A stretch of 64,000 nucleotides of DNA from Gilvibacter sp. SZ-19 (GCF_002163875.1 NZ_CP019333.1:2300864-2364863), one strand, 5' to 3'. Positions 26,762 to 36,627 are shown, counted from the first letter of the stretch. The notes: generated by a model from the letters alone, not told the origin. Numbers and translations are program-made.

Positions 26762-27828
26762 TCAAGGCGATCCAACTTATTGATTCCTTACATGCCGGTG
26801 GTGCCGAACGTGTGGCAGTGAGTTATGCCAATGCCTTGAAGCCTGAAATTTTGGCGTCTCACCTCTGTACTACAAGAGAAGAAGGTGACTTAAAAGAGCA
26901 ATTGAACGAAGGAGTCGGTTATCTGTTTTTAAAAAAGCGATCTGCTCTTGATATTCTAGCTGTAGTCCGATTAGTGCGGTATTGCAAAAACAATCAAATA
27001 AACATTATTCATGCCCACGGCTCATCATTTTTGACAGCTGTGTTGGCACATTTTTTTCTCGGAAGTACTAAAGTGGTCTGGCACAACCATTATGGGAACA
27101 TTCAAGCAATGGGACGATTGTATTTGGGAGTGCTTCGTTGGTGTTCTCGCTATTTCTCTGCGATATTGACGGTGAATGAACAACTTAAAACATGGTCTGA
27201 GTCTTATTTAAGATGTTCGGTCGTAGCTTATTTTAAAAATGGCGTACCTATTCTAGACAACGATAAGGTCATTCCTGTTGATTTAGAAGGAGACCCTAAC
27301 TTGCGCATTTTATTGATGGCCAACTTCCGAGAAGAGAAAGATCATCTCAATGCAATTGAGGCATTTAGCAAAGTTAAGCGTGCAATTCCAGAAGCCACCC
27401 TGCATTTAATCGGAAGGCATACCGATCTCAGTATTTTAAAGGAGGTAAATGCTCGAATTGAGAAATACGAATTGGCAGCTGCTGTTTTTCTGCACGGATC
27501 AAAACAGAATGTGAACGGATTCATGCGTGCATGCAGACTTGGTTTACTGTCCTCAAAAGCAGAAGGATTACCCATGGCGCTTTTGGAATATGGAGGTATG
27601 GGCATGATAGTAGTTAGTACTGCTGTTGGGCAATGCCCAAGTGTATTGGGAAATGATGGTTACTTGGTTCCTCCAGAAAATCCAACGGCCCTAGCAGAAG
27701 CTTTGATCAAGGCTCTTAAGGAGGACAATGCGAATATGGCAGCGGCGTTTCACGAAAGGGTAATATCCGAATACTCGATACGAGCAATTATACCTAAATT
27801 GGTGCAGTATTATGAGTCAGTACGCTAA
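26758..27828 (+). CDS. Glycosyltransferase family 4
   Basis: Family 4 glycosyltransferase, 356 aa. IQLIDSLHAGGAERVAVSYANAL is the classic GGAER acceptor-side loop. IIHAHGSSFLTAVLA follows, then the donor domain LRILLMANFREEKDHLNAIEAFSKV, LIGRHTDL and SSKAEGLPMALLEYGGMGMIVV with E-x7-E. It overlaps the previous gene by four bases and the next, an O-antigen ligase-like gene, by 17. Confidence 0.9.
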   Translation: MIKAIQLIDSLHAGGAERVAVSYANALKPEILASHLCTTREEGDLKEQLNEGVGYLFLKKRSALDILAVVRLVRYCKNNQINIIHAHGSSFLTAVLAHFFLGSTKVVWHNHYGNIQAMGRLYLGVLRWCSRYFSAILTVNEQLKTWSESYLRCSVVAYFKNGVPILDNDKVIPVDLEGDPNLRILLMANFREEKDHLNAIEAFSKVKRAIPEATLHLIGRHTDLSILKEVNARIEKYELAAAVFLHGSKQNVNGFMRACRLGLLSSKAEGLPMALLEYGGMGMIVVSTAVGQCPSVLGNDGYLVPPENPTALAEALIKALKEDNANMAAAFHERVISEYSIRAIIPKLVQYYESVR

Positions 27829-29188
27829 AAATATCCGCAAGTTTACTTATGTGCAACTGTTGGGTCTTCATATAGGTCTGGCGCTGCTGGTATATTTAAT
27901 TCGGCCGAGTTCTGTGATTTACCTGCTTGGTAGCTTTGCAATTTTTATGATCTACATATTGGCAAAGGGCAATAGAAATAATGAAGTCCTTTATGCTGCT
28001 GCTTATTTTACCGGAGCAGAAGTGTTTTTTCGTATGACAGGAGGAGCCTTGTTCTACGAAACCGGAAAGTACGCTGTTATCTTTTTTTTGTTGGTGGGTA
28101 TGTTTTATCGCGGCACTTCGCTGAGGTCAATTCCTTATTGGGTGTACCTCTTCATTTTAGTTCCAGGTATTTTGTTCTCCGCCATTAATTTGAATTATGA
28201 GTCCAATTTTAGAACGGCCATTATATTCAATTTAAGCGGGCCTTTTTGTTTGGGGATTGCTGCTATATATATGTATTACAGAAGAGTGAGCGCAGAAGAG
28301 CTAAGACGAATATTCTTGGTCATGCTGCTGCCCATAGTTACGACTATGGTTTATTTGTTTTTGTATACGCCAAATATTAGAGATGCGCTCAATGGAACGG
28401 AGTCCAATTTTCAGACCTCCGGTGGATTTGGTCCAAATCAGGTGGCGACCATTCTTGGTTTAGGGATGTTCATTCTCATTACACGACTTTTTACCATCCG
28501 AGATCGATTGGTAAATATTATTGATTTGGTCATCCTCTTTTTTATGAGTTACAGGGCTATTGTTACCTTTTCTAGAGGAGGAGTAATAACGGCCGGAGCC
28601 TGTGCAGTATTCTTTTTGATTTTTCTGTACGTGACATCAAACTCAAGGAATAGAGCGCGATTATTACCAAAGGTTGGAATCATTGTATTTGGATTGATGC
28701 TGACATGGCTATTTACATCCATTCAAACTACAGGGTTGATCGATTACCGATATACCAATCGCGATGCGGCCGGGCGATTAAAACGAGACATCACAACAGG
28801 GCGATCAGATCTTATCAGTAGTGAACTAGAAGCATTTTACGAGAAACCCCTCACGGGTATTGGTGTGGGAAAGATCAAGGAATATCGCTTTGAACAATCG
28901 GGAACTCTAGCGGCTACTCACAACGAGGTGAGTCGACTGCTTTCGGAACACGGCGTATTGGGTCTGGCAGCACTTATGCTTCTTTTTCTAACTCCATTGT
29001 TCTATTGGTTCAGGCAACGGCATAATCCTTACCTGATAGCCTTATTTATCTTTTGGTTTCTAACCATAAACCACTCGTCCATGAGACTCGCGGCACCTGC
29101 CTTTATATATGGCTTGTCGCTATTATTTGTATTGAATGAAAAAAAGAAACCTCGTCTACATAGGCAATCACCTGCGCAGCTCGGATAA
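27812..29188 (+). CDS. O-antigen ligase/polymerase-like membrane protein (Wzy_C family)
   Basis: Polytopic inner-membrane protein of 458 aa with about ten to twelve hydrophobic helices. The large periplasmic loop near the end has TGIGVGKIKEYRFE and AATHNEVSRLLSEHGVLGLAAL, the Wzy_C pattern (GxG...HNxxxxxxxExGxxG). It carries an essential His and Arg residues (FSRGGV, about 250). It would either polymerise repeat units or ligate the glycan to lipid A core; the two cannot be separated by sequence. It is the only such protein in the locus, and no Wzx flippase is visible in the window. The next gene starts 53 bases inside its 3' end. Confidence 0.85.
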   Translation: MSQYAKNIRKFTYVQLLGLHIGLALLVYLIRPSSVIYLLGSFAIFMIYILAKGNRNNEVLYAAAYFTGAEVFFRMTGGALFYETGKYAVIFFLLVGMFYRGTSLRSIPYWVYLFILVPGILFSAINLNYESNFRTAIIFNLSGPFCLGIAAIYMYYRRVSAEELRRIFLVMLLPIVTTMVYLFLYTPNIRDALNGTESNFQTSGGFGPNQVATILGLGMFILITRLFTIRDRLVNIIDLVILFFMSYRAIVTFSRGGVITAGACAVFFLIFLYVTSNSRNRARLLPKVGIIVFGLMLTWLFTSIQTTGLIDYRYTNRDAAGRLKRDITTGRSDLISSELEAFYEKPLTGIGVGKIKEYRFEQSGTLAATHNEVSRLLSEHGVLGLAALMLLFLTPLFYWFRQRHNPYLIALFIFWFLTINHSSMRLAAPAFIYGLSLLFVLNEKKKPRLHRQSPAQLG

Positions 29189-30152
29189 GAATCCTACTTA
29201 TTCTCTCCGGCTAATAGACCGTCTGGAACAAGAGGGGTATAAGGTGTGGGCGAGTTCCTCTAAAAACAACAAATTCCTGCGCTTCTTGGACATGTGGACT
29301 ACCTTGCTAAAGCGTAGCAAGCAGGTCGATTATGTCCTTATCGACACTTACAGCACTTTAAATTTTTACTATGCAATTATTATTGGCTGGTGGGCAAGAC
29401 GCTTAGGGCTTTCGTATATTCCTATTATGCACGGCGGAAACCTTCCCAAGCGCTTGCAGAACAACCCCAAGACCATTGCGCGCTACTGTCAAGGGGCCAA
29501 GCTTGTGATCTGTCCTTCGACCTATTTAGCAGAGCAGTTCAGAGCAGCAGGAATTGAAAATGTAAAAGTCATTCCCAATGCCATTGATATTTCGGCCTAC
29601 AGTAACTCCGCAGCAAATCGGAATAGTGCTCGTATGGTTTGGCTACGTGCATTTTTACCCTTGTATAACCCGCAAATGGCCATTAAAGCCTTTGCCGAAC
29701 TTGTCAAAGAGTTTCCTGAGGCTGAGCTCATTATGGCAGGCCCTGGAGATAACGCCACACGAAATTCTTGCAAGAGGCTGGCCGAGGAATTAGGTGTTGA
29801 CGTGACTTTTTATGACCGCATCGACCAGGAGCAATGGCGAGCAATCGGAACTCAAGCAGGAATCTTTCTCAATACCAGTACTGCAGATAATCAACCACTT
29901 TCTGTTCTAGAAGCTCAAGCCATGGGCTTAGCGGTGGTATCTACTGAGGTGGGAGGGATGCGGTACATGGTCACCGAGGGCGAAGACGGATTATTAGTGC
30001 CTTCAAATGACAGCCAAGCAATGGCTGCAGCGATAAAGAAAATTCTCGCTTCTGATGCACTTGGGCAGCGACTAAGAAATAATGCTATGGCAAGGGCAGC
30101 AACTAATGATTGGCCAATTATAGTTGCGGCCTGGAAGTCCGTTTTAAATTAG
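29136..30152 (+). CDS. Glycosyltransferase family 4
   Basis: Family 4 glycosyltransferase, 338 aa. RNLVYIGNHLRSSDKNPTYS is the N-terminal strand and loop. VKVIPNAIDISAY links to the donor domain, RMVWLRAFLPLYNPQMAIKAFAEL, LIMAGPGD and NTSTADNQPLSVLEAQAMGLAVV. The first residue of the E-x7-E motif is Asp here, as in many family members. The start ATG lies 53 bases inside the preceding gene; the overlap is credible because the conserved strand begins directly after it. Confidence 0.88.
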   Translation: MKKRNLVYIGNHLRSSDKNPTYSLRLIDRLEQEGYKVWASSSKNNKFLRFLDMWTTLLKRSKQVDYVLIDTYSTLNFYYAIIIGWWARRLGLSYIPIMHGGNLPKRLQNNPKTIARYCQGAKLVICPSTYLAEQFRAAGIENVKVIPNAIDISAYSNSAANRNSARMVWLRAFLPLYNPQMAIKAFAELVKEFPEAELIMAGPGDNATRNSCKRLAEELGVDVTFYDRIDQEQWRAIGTQAGIFLNTSTADNQPLSVLEAQAMGLAVVSTEVGGMRYMVTEGEDGLLVPSNDSQAMAAAIKKILASDALGQRLRNNAMARAATNDWPIIVAAWKSVLN

Positions 30153-30185
30153 ATTCTTATTTTTATCGCGCATTGACCCCCTAAC

Positions 30186-31580
30186 ATGACCAAAAAATCC
30201 AACATTCACTTTGATATTTCCGAACGTAAGGTTCTCTTGCGTATTCTTGATATACTCTGTGTTTTGGCTTTGCTCTACGGGGTTGGACTGGTCTTCGACT
30301 TCGACTATTTTATCATCAATTCGGAGCATTGGTTTTGGTCTATAGTCTTGGCAATCTATCTTACTGTTTTTGCGACCATCTTTGAATTGTACGACCTTCA
30401 GAAAGCCAGTAATTTCGAGGTGGTGGTCAAGAATATAATTCTGACCTCTTCGGTCACGGTTTTGTTCTATTTATTAACGCCTTTCTTTTCTCCGGAGCTG
30501 CCAGAGAATCGTATCCAGATCGTTTATTTTTATTTGGCTATCAACATTGCTTTGTTCCTTTGGCGTTATGCCTATATCTCCTTGATTGCTACGCCTCGGT
30601 TTTTTAAGCGCGTGCTACTTGTTAGCGATGCTTCGGAGGTAGAAGTGGTAGCTTCTGTGCTACATAAAGTAGATCCGAATTACAAGGTGATCGGTTTTGT
30701 CAATACAGACACTAAGGCTTACAAACCACTAGAAATTGGTAGTTTGGAGGAGTTTCAGGGAAAAGATCTAAAACAAGCCGTTACCGATCATTTCATCTCA
30801 GAGATCGTGGTTTGTACTCCGCAAGCTAAAGGGATCAAAAGAGGTATTTATAACGAACTTATAGAGCTCCTAGAAAGCGGTTTCCCTATCCGAGAGTACA
30901 CCCAAGTTTACGAAGAGCTTTCTAAACGAGTTCCGGTACAGCATGTAGACAAGGATTTTTACAGATATTTTCCATTTAGCAGAAGTAACCAGAACAAATT
31001 ATACTTGTTCTTTCACCGTGTATTAGATCTGCTTTTCTCTACCATTGGCTTACTCTTTGGGGTATTGATCTCACCGCTTATCATTATCGGGAATCTCATT
31101 GGGAATCGTGGACCATTCTTCTATTCGCAAGAGCGGGTCGGAAGAAACGGAAAACCTTTCAGGATCATTAAACTCCGCACCATGGTAGTCGATGCCGAAA
31201 AACACGGCGCTCAATACGCTACGGCTAAAGATGCTCGCATAACGCGCTTTGGAAATTTCTTGCGCAAGACACGTTTTGATGAGATCCCACAGTTTTTAAA
31301 CGTGATCAAAGGCGATATGAGTGTAATAGGTCCGAGGCCGGAGCGACCAGTGTTTGTCGAGGAACTCTCAGAGATCATTCCGTTTTACGAGATTCGCCAC
31401 ATAGTTAAACCCGGAGTTACCGGCTGGGCTCAGGTAAATGCAAAGTACGGGGCATCGCATGCAGATGCTTTGGAAAAACTACAATATGACCTGTATTATA
31501 TAAAACGCAGAAGCCTGTTCTTAGATATCAGTATTGTCATCAAGACGCTAAGCACCATCATCTTCTACCGCGGGCAATAG
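30186..31580 (+). CDS. Polyprenyl-phosphate sugar-phosphate transferase (initiating enzyme, WbaP/WcaJ type)
   Basis: Integral membrane enzyme that transfers a sugar-1-phosphate to undecaprenyl phosphate and so starts repeat-unit assembly. It is 464 aa with four N-terminal helices (about 18-40, 47-68, 82-100, 110-128), a central CoA-binding-like Rossmann domain (RVLLVSDASEVEVVASVL), a further helix (about 280-305) and the catalytic Bac_transf domain. That domain has RVGRNGKPFRIIKLRTM, DEIPQFLNVIKGDMSVIGPRPE and KPGVTGWAQV. It is the last gene of the locus, with a 33-base gap before it. Its 3' end overlaps the convergent DUF4105 gene by 33 bases. Confidence 0.95.
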   Translation: MTKKSNIHFDISERKVLLRILDILCVLALLYGVGLVFDFDYFIINSEHWFWSIVLAIYLTVFATIFELYDLQKASNFEVVVKNIILTSSVTVLFYLLTPFFSPELPENRIQIVYFYLAINIALFLWRYAYISLIATPRFFKRVLLVSDASEVEVVASVLHKVDPNYKVIGFVNTDTKAYKPLEIGSLEEFQGKDLKQAVTDHFISEIVVCTPQAKGIKRGIYNELIELLESGFPIREYTQVYEELSKRVPVQHVDKDFYRYFPFSRSNQNKLYLFFHRVLDLLFSTIGLLFGVLISPLIIIGNLIGNRGPFFYSQERVGRNGKPFRIIKLRTMVVDAEKHGAQYATAKDARITRFGNFLRKTRFDEIPQFLNVIKGDMSVIGPRPERPVFVEELSEIIPFYEIRHIVKPGVTGWAQVNAKYGASHADALEKLQYDLYYIKRRSLFLDISIVIKTLSTIIFYRGQ

Positions 31581-32738
31581 GTCGCGTTCTACAGCTTTTG
31601 TGAGATACAAATAACGCAAGGCCAAAGCGATCAAGAAAGGTATCAAAGCTTTTGGAAATACTTGAACCCCGACCAACCAGTGCATACACATCAGCACCAA
31701 CATCAGCAGTAAAAATTTCAAATAGCCTTTCACCCAACGCTTAGGATGCTTTTTGCCCAGCTGAAACGCCAAGAGTATATTCAGTGGAAATGCCCAAAGC
31801 AGGTTATAATTGTAAGCGGTAGTGTAGTGGTCTGTAGCAAACCATAGGAGTAAAAAGATAACTCCTACCAAACCGAGAAATACTTGCAGAACGGCATCAA
31901 AGATGCGGCTGCGGCTTTCATTCTTGGAATCGCGATAGGTAATCCATAAAATAAGAAGTCCTAGAATCAGAAAGGCGAACAGCGGGCTGCTAAAGAAATT
32001 GCGTTTTGACTCCTCTGGCTCATTCTCGAACAAGGTCTTTGTTTCTGCGACCATAGGGGCTCCATCACGGCTGCTAACTTCTAAGGCCTTAAAGACGTAT
32101 TCCGGTAAGAACATATGATCCTTAACAGGAGCTACTCGATCTACCACAGAACCTATGCCCAGATCCATACCAAAGCTTCCCCAAGTGTTCCAATGAACAT
32201 TCTGCTGAATTAGTGTTCTAAAGGTCTTTGGTGCGTCTACGAAACTCGAATCAATGGTCATTTCAGGGACGATATCTTGAAGTATCTGCGGGATCTTTGT
32301 AGCGCAGTTATCGTAAAAGAAATCGTAATTATAAGCGCGATTCTCCGGTTTTAGATTGTTCTCCAAAAAGTTGAACATCGCTTGTTTTTCCTGTGGAGTC
32401 AAGGCCAAGACCTGCTCTTTTATCCAGCGGTTGGCTTCGATATAATTTCTTAAGAACCCTTCCGTTCTACGCCGATCTAGCACATAGCGCATCTGTCCTT
32501 TAGCAAATTTGGCGTAGAAATTAGGGTCGTTAAAATCGTAAACCCCATAGTTGTAGGTAACGTCTATACCTCGAACTTTATCTTCTAATCGAATGGCGGT
32601 ATGTCCAAAGGAATCGTAAAGGTCCTTGCCCGGACCCATGGTCAGTACAGAGATCTCCGCAGCATCAGAAAGTGGTATTTGCTGCGCGAAACTAGGTTTG
32701 CAAAAGATCAGAATAAAAAGAAGTAGAAGTTTCCGCAT
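31548..32738 (-). CDS. DUF4105 (Lnb N-terminal-like) membrane protein
   Basis: Envelope protein of 396 aa with a signal peptide (about 1-18, ending SFAQQ). An N-terminal DUF4105 domain (about 25-180) has the conserved SFGHTAIRLED, YGVYDFNDPNFYAKFAKGQ and YNYDFFYDNCATKI with an HxxxR and Asn-Cys motif of the NlpC/P60-like group. Four to five C-terminal helices (about 258-275, 287-305, 315-332, 340-385) follow. The biochemical role is unknown; the fold suggests a cysteine-peptidase relative. It is probably an operon with the PorV/PorQ-like gene four bases upstream. Its 3' end overlaps the initiating transferase gene. Confidence 0.8.
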   Translation of the reverse strand: MRKLLLLFILIFCKPSFAQQIPLSDAAEISVLTMGPGKDLYDSFGHTAIRLEDKVRGIDVTYNYGVYDFNDPNFYAKFAKGQMRYVLDRRRTEGFLRNYIEANRWIKEQVLALTPQEKQAMFNFLENNLKPENRAYNYDFFYDNCATKIPQILQDIVPEMTIDSSFVDAPKTFRTLIQQNVHWNTWGSFGMDLGIGSVVDRVAPVKDHMFLPEYVFKALEVSSRDGAPMVAETKTLFENEPEESKRNFFSSPLFAFLILGLLILWITYRDSKNESRSRIFDAVLQVFLGLVGVIFLLLWFATDHYTTAYNYNLLWAFPLNILLAFQLGKKHPKRWVKGYLKFLLLMLVLMCMHWLVGVQVFPKALIPFLIALALRYLYLTKAVERDLLPAVEDDGA

Positions 32739-32741
32739 AGG

Positions 32742-33812
32742 CTATCTGAATAAACTCCAATCTATGGTTAACGAAAATACGTTCGAGTAAAGGGCAGCAC
32801 TTTGGTCGCCAATATCGGTCAGGGCATAATCCAATTGAATACCCTTGTATTTGAAGCCAACACCAATATTGGGTTGAAATCCTACATTATCGCTTCCGTC
32901 TAGCTGCTGAATGTTCTGGAAATTACCTGCTCCGGCTCTAACAAAGATCAGGTCTATATATCCAAATTCTAATCCTACCGCTGGAGTTATACTCGCAAAT
33001 GAGCTAGAAATGATATCGTTGGTTTCGGCAAATCGCATGTTGAGATCTACAGCTGCCAAAAGCGAATAATCGTAATTGAAAATAAACTTCTTCGCTACAC
33101 CAATATTGAGCTTTGGCAAGGTAAGTTCTGTGGTTTCTGGCAATTCCTGATTTTGCCCTTCTACCGCATCGCGAATGGTGGCGAATTGATCTTCGTCTAT
33201 GGTCCAAGCATTAAAGGTCGTGGTGATGTCTCGAGCCATGACTCCGAACTTCCAGTTGGATTTGGATTCAAATTGAATTCCTGCATCTAGTCCAAAACCC
33301 CAGGAATTGGCAAAATCTCCGATCACCCTCCGGATCACCTTAGCATTGACACCAATGTTAAGACCGTCCAAGGGCAGAGCCCTAGCATAGGAGAAGGTAA
33401 TTCCATAATCCGCAGTAGAAAACAGCGATATCCTGTTGTAATCGATATTGCCTTGCTCGTCTATAAGTTGGGTGGTGTTCAAAATATCATCTACTCCAAA
33501 TCGAATAACAGAAAGTGCAACGGCAGATTGTTTGTCCAAAGGCATGGCAAAACCGGCGTAGTCGTAATTGGCAATATTGGCAAAGTAAGAGGCGTGCATC
33601 AACGCGAGCTGATTGTCCTCTAATTGTACTAACCCAGCCGGATTCCAATAACCCGAATTTACGTTGGCCGTGGATGCAGTTACTGCATTGGCCATACCAA
33701 AAGCTGCGGCATCTACGCCAATATTCATAAATTCATTGGAATACTTTCTGGTCGTTTGGGCGTGCAACCCAAGGCTAACTGCCAGCAGTACGAGTAATAA
33801 CTTCTTTTTCAA
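32742..33812 (-). CDS. PorV/PorQ-family outer membrane beta-barrel protein
   Basis: Outer membrane barrel of 356 aa with a signal peptide (1-18, LGLHAQ). After cleavage NEFMNIGVDAAAFGMANAV and NVNSGYWNPAGLVQLED match the start of the PorV/PorQ family (FadL-like barrels linked to type IX secretion in Bacteroidota). The rest is alternating short strands with aromatic belts ending LTIDWSLFR, a normal barrel C-terminus. Whether it is the true PorQ is unproven. It lies upstream of the DUF4105 gene in the same unit. Confidence 0.8.
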   Translation of the reverse strand: MKKKLLLVLLAVSLGLHAQTTRKYSNEFMNIGVDAAAFGMANAVTASTANVNSGYWNPAGLVQLEDNQLALMHASYFANIANYDYAGFAMPLDKQSAVALSVIRFGVDDILNTTQLIDEQGNIDYNRISLFSTADYGITFSYARALPLDGLNIGVNAKVIRRVIGDFANSWGFGLDAGIQFESKSNWKFGVMARDITTTFNAWTIDEDQFATIRDAVEGQNQELPETTELTLPKLNIGVAKKFIFNYDYSLLAAVDLNMRFAETNDIISSSFASITPAVGLEFGYIDLIFVRAGAGNFQNIQQLDGSDNVGFQPNIGVGFKYKGIQLDYALTDIGDQSAALYSNVFSLTIDWSLFR

Positions 33813-33900
33813 GCGTAATTTTTTTCGGTCTGGATCCGACGCCGTTTTGCCTATTAAAACTGCAAAAAGCCCGTGTTATTGTTTTGGGTCCGTCTGCAGA

Positions 33901-33929
33901 CAAAAATACTTTATTATTTTTACAATCAA
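33901..33929 (-). promoter_or_regulatory. Candidate promoter of the PorV/PorQ-like gene (minus strand)
   Basis: On the minus strand TATTTTTG (33908-33901) fits the -7 box, and a TTG (33929-33927) lies 18 bases upstream, slightly short of the usual 19-21. Leader would be about 80 bases. Confidence 0.4.
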
Positions 33930-33942
33930 TTGTCAATTACTC

Positions 33943-34704
33943 ATGCGGAAATACATCCCACACCTTTTTACTTCTTTGAATTTATGTTGCGGATGTATCG
34001 CAGCCGTGTTCATAATTATTGGGCAGCCTTTAGGAGCAGTTTTCTTTATGTTTCTAGGGATCTTTTTCGACTTTTTCGACGGCCTTGCAGCTCGTGCACT
34101 TAAAGTCACTAGTGAGGTGGGAGTTCAGCTGGATTCTTTAGCAGATGTCATTACAAGTGGGTTGGTTCCTAGCCTTATAATGGTTCATCTATTGATCAAT
34201 GCGGAGTGGGATGGAACCATAGGTACTTATTTAGATGCCTTAATGGTGGAGAAAAACCCCTTGATACCAGAGGCTTTATTTCCAAGTTGGTTACCCGTAA
34301 TTGGATTACTTATTGTGATCTCTGCTGCCTACCGCTTGGCTAAGTTTAACGTAGACGACAGACAAACCTCCGGCTTTATTGGCTTGCCAACACCGGCCAA
34401 TGCCATTTTTATTGCAAGCCTTTTATTGATCACCGAAGATTTTAGCCCAGCCTGGGCCTATGAATTGTTGACCAATTCATGGGTTCTTGTTGGAATCACT
34501 GTGGTTTTCAGCCTGCTAATGCATGCAGAAATACGGCTGTTCGCACTTAAGTTTAAGTCCTTTGGGATTAAAGAAAATGGGCATATCTATGCTTTTTTAT
34601 TAGCGAGTCTCGTTGGCTTGCTGGTATTTAAGCTTATTGCGATTCCCTTTATTATCATAGGATACATCCTAGTGTCTATCCTTAAAAATCTAACAACTAA
34701 CTAA
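33943..34704 (+). CDS. pssA: CDP-diacylglycerol-serine O-phosphatidyltransferase
   Basis: Makes phosphatidylserine from CDP-diacylglycerol and serine in the inner membrane, the precursor of phosphatidylethanolamine. The CDP-alcohol phosphotransferase signature DGxxAR(x8)GxxxDxxxD is complete in DGLAARALKVTSEVGVQLDS (about residues 40-65). There are about six to seven helices in 253 aa. I start at ATG 33943 (MRKYIPHLFTSLNL), the typical N-terminus; the frame is open far upstream without homology. Five bases later the terC remnant begins. Confidence 0.93.
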   Translation: MRKYIPHLFTSLNLCCGCIAAVFIIIGQPLGAVFFMFLGIFFDFFDGLAARALKVTSEVGVQLDSLADVITSGLVPSLIMVHLLINAEWDGTIGTYLDALMVEKNPLIPEALFPSWLPVIGLLIVISAAYRLAKFNVDDRQTSGFIGLPTPANAIFIASLLLITEDFSPAWAYELLTNSWVLVGITVVFSLLMHAEIRLFALKFKSFGIKENGHIYAFLLASLVGLLVFKLIAIPFIIIGYILVSILKNLTTN

Positions 34705-34709
34705 ATATC

Positions 34710-35499
34710 ATGGCAGAGAATATCATTACGCTGTTTATGCTATTGATGCTGCAGATCGTTCTCGGTTTCGACAACTTACTGTATCTCTTTAGAATCTAAG
34801 AACGCTCCCAAAGAGAAACAAGCCTATGTCCGCAAGGTCGGTATACTAATGGCTATCGTATTGCGTATTGGACTCTTGTTCTTTTTGATCTCTGTGATCG
34901 ATTATTTCCAAAAACCTTGGTTTGAATTACCGTTCGAGGGTGTGGCTACAGGCAGCTTTAATTTACACAGTCTTATCGTTCTTGCCGGAGGCGTGTTCAT
35001 TATCTACACGGCCATGAAAGAGATCTGGCATATGGTGGGAGTGCCTCACGTGGAGCAACAAGTAGAGGGCGCTAAAAAGAAATCTGTAGCCAAAGTTATA
35101 GCCGCCATTATTGTGATGAATCTGGTATTCTCCTTCGATTCTATTCTGAGTGCCATGGCGCTTACCGATGTCTTCTGGGTTATGGCAACTGCCATTGTTA
35201 TGGGGGGACTATTAATGATCTGGTTGGCCGATAGAGTGGCTCAATTCTTAGAACGCAATCGCATGTACGAAGTACTGGGACTCTTTATCTTGTTTATCGT
35301 TGGGATCATGCTACTCACAGAAGGCGGACATATTGCGCACCTCACCCTGTTTGATAACCCTATTACGCCCATGTCAAAGACCACCTTCTATTTTGTAATT
35401 GTGGTTTTGGTGGTGGTAGATATTGTACAGAGTCGCTATCAGAAGAAACTAATAGCCATTAAAGAATCCGAAGCAAGAAAACGAGAAGAAGAAGCTTAG
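34710..35499 (+). pseudogene. TerC-family membrane protein, frameshifted
   Basis: Integral membrane protein of the TerC family (metal/tellurium-related exporters, exact function open). The first frame (from ATG 34710) reads MAENIITLFMLLMLQIVLGF then DNLLY, but stops at 34797-34799. The conserved continuation (ISLESKNAPKEKQAYVRKVG) is in another frame and runs to 35499 with ten or so hydrophobic segments, including MNLVFSFDSILSAM, the second acidic TerC motif. Two bases (AT) seem to be missing at about 34783-34786 in a TATATC context. If real it is a broken gene; an intact fragment could start only at 34849. A sequencing error is equally possible. Confidence 0.85.
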
Positions 35500-36236
35500 A
35501 AATTCAGCTTCTTTTTACGGAGTTCAAAGTTCTGACCTAAGTATACCTTACGCACCATCTCATCTGCAGCGAGTTCCTCTGGAATACCGTGTTTTAAGAT
35601 ACTTCCTTCGAACATCAAATAGGTGCGGTCCGTAATAGCTAAGGTCTCTTGTACGTTGTGGTCGGTTATTAGGATACCAATATTCTTGTCTTTCAAGCGG
35701 GCCACAATACGTTGAATGTCCTCCACCGCCACAGGATCAACCCCTGCGAATGGCTCGTCGAGTAGAATAAAGTGCGGATCTGTTGCCAAAGCTCTGGCGA
35801 TCTCCGTTCTACGGCGCTCACCACCAGAGAGTAGGTCGCCACGGTTCTTGCGAATGTGTCCTAAGCCAAATTCCTCGATTAGCGATTCCATTTTAGCGCG
35901 TTGCTCTTTTTTGGAGAGCTTGGTTAGCTGAAGTACACTCAAGATATTGTCTTCTATGCTGAGCTTTCTAAAAACAGATTCTTCCTGCGCCAGATAACCT
36001 ATTCCGTTCTGTGCACGTTTGTACATGGGGAACTTGGTTATCTCTGTCCCTTCTAAATAGATATTGCCGCTGTTGGGTTTTACAAGCCCAACGATCATGT
36101 AAAATGAAGTGGTCTTTCCTGCTCCGTTAGGTCCCAGCAATCCAACGATCTCTCCTTGGTTCACCTCTACGGTGATCCCTTTTACGACCTGGCGGCCTTT
36201 ATAAGATTTCATCAGATTTTCTGCTCGGAGCTTCAT
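35496..36236 (-). CDS. lptB: LPS export ABC transporter ATP-binding protein
   Basis: ATPase of the LptBFGC complex that extracts lipopolysaccharide from the inner membrane. It is 246 aa. [11 protein letters not shown] is Walker [16 protein letters not shown] the signature with the LptB-type double Arg, and [13 protein letters not shown] Walker [18 protein letters not shown] is the Q-loop region characteristic of LptB. It is the last gene of the minus-strand unit after the CMD protein (40-base gap), whose first gene kdsD also serves LPS. Its end overlaps terC by four bases. Confidence 0.95.
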   Translation of the reverse strand: MKLRAENLMKSYKGRQVVKGITVEVNQGEIVGLLGPNGAGKTTSFYMIVGLVKPNSGNIYLEGTEITKFPMYKRAQNGIGYLAQEESVFRKLSIEDNILSVLQLTKLSKKEQRAKMESLIEEFGLGHIRKNRGDLLSGGERRRTEIARALATDPHFILLDEPFAGVDPVAVEDIQRIVARLKDKNIGILITDHNVQETLAITDRTYLMFEGSILKHGIPEELAADEMVRKVYLGQNFELRKKKLNF

Positions 36237-36276
36237 AAGGACAAATATGCTAATTATCTACGGAGAGGCAAAGGGT

Positions 36277-36627
36277 TTAACTATTCTTAACTTCGAGGGC
36301 CTCCCAATATTCATAGGCGCGACGCAAGTGTGGGATCACAATAGTCCCACCTATGAGCAAGGAAACACTCATGGCCTCTACGACCTCTTCTTTAGAAAGA
36401 CCTAGGTCGTAACAGGCTTCCAAATGGTAACGCACACAGTCGTCACAGCGGAGCACTAAGGAGTTTCCTAGTCCTAAAAGTTCTTTGGTCTTTTTAGACA
36501 AGGCGCCTTCTTGAAAGGCGTTGGTGTCTAAATTAAAGATGCGTTTTACGATCTTATTGTTATCGGCCAAGATCTTGTCGTTCATTTTGGCGCGATAGTC
36601 GTTAAAAGAGTCTACAATATTATCCAT
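36277..36627 (-). CDS. Carboxymuconolactone decarboxylase (AhpD-like) family protein
   Basis: Small 116-aa all-helical protein of the CMD/AhpD family. LRCDDCVRYHLEACYDLG (about residues 61-78) holds the CxxC...H redox motif, so a peroxidase-related or thiol-disulfide role is more likely than decarboxylation. IVIPHLRRAYEYW is the usual final helix. It overlaps tatC by eight bases and is part of the kdsD-tatC-CMD-lptB unit. Specific substrate unknown. Confidence 0.88.
   Translation of the reverse strand: MDNIVDSFNDYRAKMNDKILADNNKIVKRIFNLDTNAFQEGALSKKTKELLGLGNSLVLRCDDCVRYHLEACYDLGLSKEEVVEAMSVSLLIGGTIVIPHLRRAYEYWEALEVKNS

Noticed and set aside
33664-33942. Long N-terminal extension of the pssA frame
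   Set aside because: No family homology, low-quality sequence overlapping the divergent gene; the conserved start is ATG 33943.
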